Notes under the pieces: generated by a model
What the model was told of the DNA's origin: nothing
What the model saw: the letters and a program-made list of their open reading frames with translations, nothing else
The model's database searches: none
Assembly (NCBI GenBank): GCA_027296025.1
Contig: JAPUJU010000075.1
Coordinates: 1 to 7,368, forward strand
DNA length: 7,368 nucleotides
Reading direction: 5' to 3'
DNA from: a bacterium
GTDB taxonomy: Bacteria > Krumholzibacteriota > Krumholzibacteriia > WVZY01
Made by a program: the position numbers and the translations under genes
Part shown: piece by piece, positions 7,049 through 7,368 of the stretch
Layout: each line of letters opens with the position of its first letter
How positions within the stretch are numbered: position 1 is the first letter of the stretch

Positions 7049-7368
7049 CTACAGGTTTCCGCGCTTCTCCTGCTCCAGTTCCAGTGCTTCGAACAGCGCT
7101 TTGAAATTGCCTTTCCCGAAGCTCTCGCTTCCCCGGCGACAGATGATCTCGAAGAACAGCGTGGGACGATCCTGCAACGGCTTCGTAAAAAGTTGCAGCA
7201 GGTAGCCGTCTTCGTCCGCGTCGACCAGGATGCCGAGATCCCTTATGCGCCGGTGGTCTTCCTTCACCTGCGTACCCATTAAACCTTCGACGCGATCCCA
7301 CACCTCTTTGTAATATTCCTCGGGGATTCTCAGAAAATCGACACCACGGGCACAAAGCGCTGCAACCG
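7049..7368 (-). CDS. hppD: 4-hydroxyphenylpyruvate dioxygenase, C-terminal part (partial, enters from right edge)
   Basis: The last 105 codons of a gene whose 5' part lies outside the window. HPPD is a cytosolic Fe(II)-dependent enzyme that converts 4-hydroxyphenylpyruvate and O2 to homogentisate in tyrosine degradation. The visible sequence carries its C-terminal signature: RGVDFLRIPEEYY near the left end of the fragment, GYLLQLFTKPLQDRPTLF, FFEII with the Glu (codon 7150-7148) that is the third iron ligand in known HPPDs, and FGKGNFKALFEALE close to the RGNL end. The frame is continuous from the window edge to TAG at 7051-7049. A GTG at 7303 could be mistaken for the start of a small gene, but conserved HPPD sequence continues upstream of it. 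The next gene begins within about 20 nt and there is no terminator, so the two may share a transcript, although no metabolic link is evident. The C-terminus is very well conserved. Confidence 0.95.
   Translation of the reverse strand, partial: VAALCARGVDFLRIPEEYYKEVWDRVEGLMGTQVKEDHRRIRDLGILVDADEDGYLLQLFTKPLQDRPTLFFEIICRRGSESFGKGNFKALFEALELEQEKRGNL

Noticed and set aside
7029..7355. N-terminal extension of the glycosyltransferase up to 7355
   Set aside because: This stretch encodes the conserved HPPD C-terminus in another frame; the extension has no membrane or domain features.

Overview
All recognisable genes in this window lie on the minus strand, so transcription reads from the right edge to the left. 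The DNA is moderately GC-rich, coding is dense, and several genes start with GTG. Sec-type signals, polytopic membrane enzymes and an N-terminally anchored periplasmic sulfatase-fold enzyme suggest a bacterium with an elaborate envelope. The 4-hydroxyphenylpyruvate dioxygenase (HPPD), an O2-dependent enzyme, suggests some aerobic metabolism. I cannot place the phylum. The architecture would fit an uncultured, probably diderm lineage, but that is inference.

Layout in transcription order: (1) 7368-7049, the C-terminal 105 codons of HPPD, with the gene entering from the right. (2) 7028-5502, a polytopic GT-C-like glycosyltransferase beginning about 20 nt after the hppD stop. (3) 5509-4085, a PlsC-type acyltransferase with a long membrane-bound C-terminal extension, overlapping gene 2 by up to 8 nt. 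(4) 4085-3327, a NodB-fold polysaccharide deacetylase without a signal peptide; its GTG start shares a base with the preceding TAG. (5) After 81 nt, 3245-1371, a five-helix membrane-anchored sulfatase/alkaline-phosphatase-superfamily enzyme. (6) After 102 nt with a possible promoter, 1268-192, an exported thioredoxin/TPR protein followed by a hairpin terminator. (7) 124-1, the first 41 codons of another membrane protein leaving the window on the left, whose N-terminus resembles the start of gene 2.

Genes 2-4 form a translationally coupled block, and gene 5 follows in the same direction. Together they have the parts to build and modify a lipid-linked sugar: an acyl transfer, a deacetylation that is apparently cytosolic, a polyprenol-phosphate-sugar-dependent glycosyl transfer across the membrane, and a periplasmic hydrolase or transferase acting on a sulfate or phosphate ester. 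This assembly into one pathway is a hypothesis; the individual enzyme families are well supported. The hppD gene seems metabolically unrelated and may only share the transcript. No RNA genes, mobile elements, CRISPR arrays or long repeats were seen, and there is no gene-free stretch over 300 bases.
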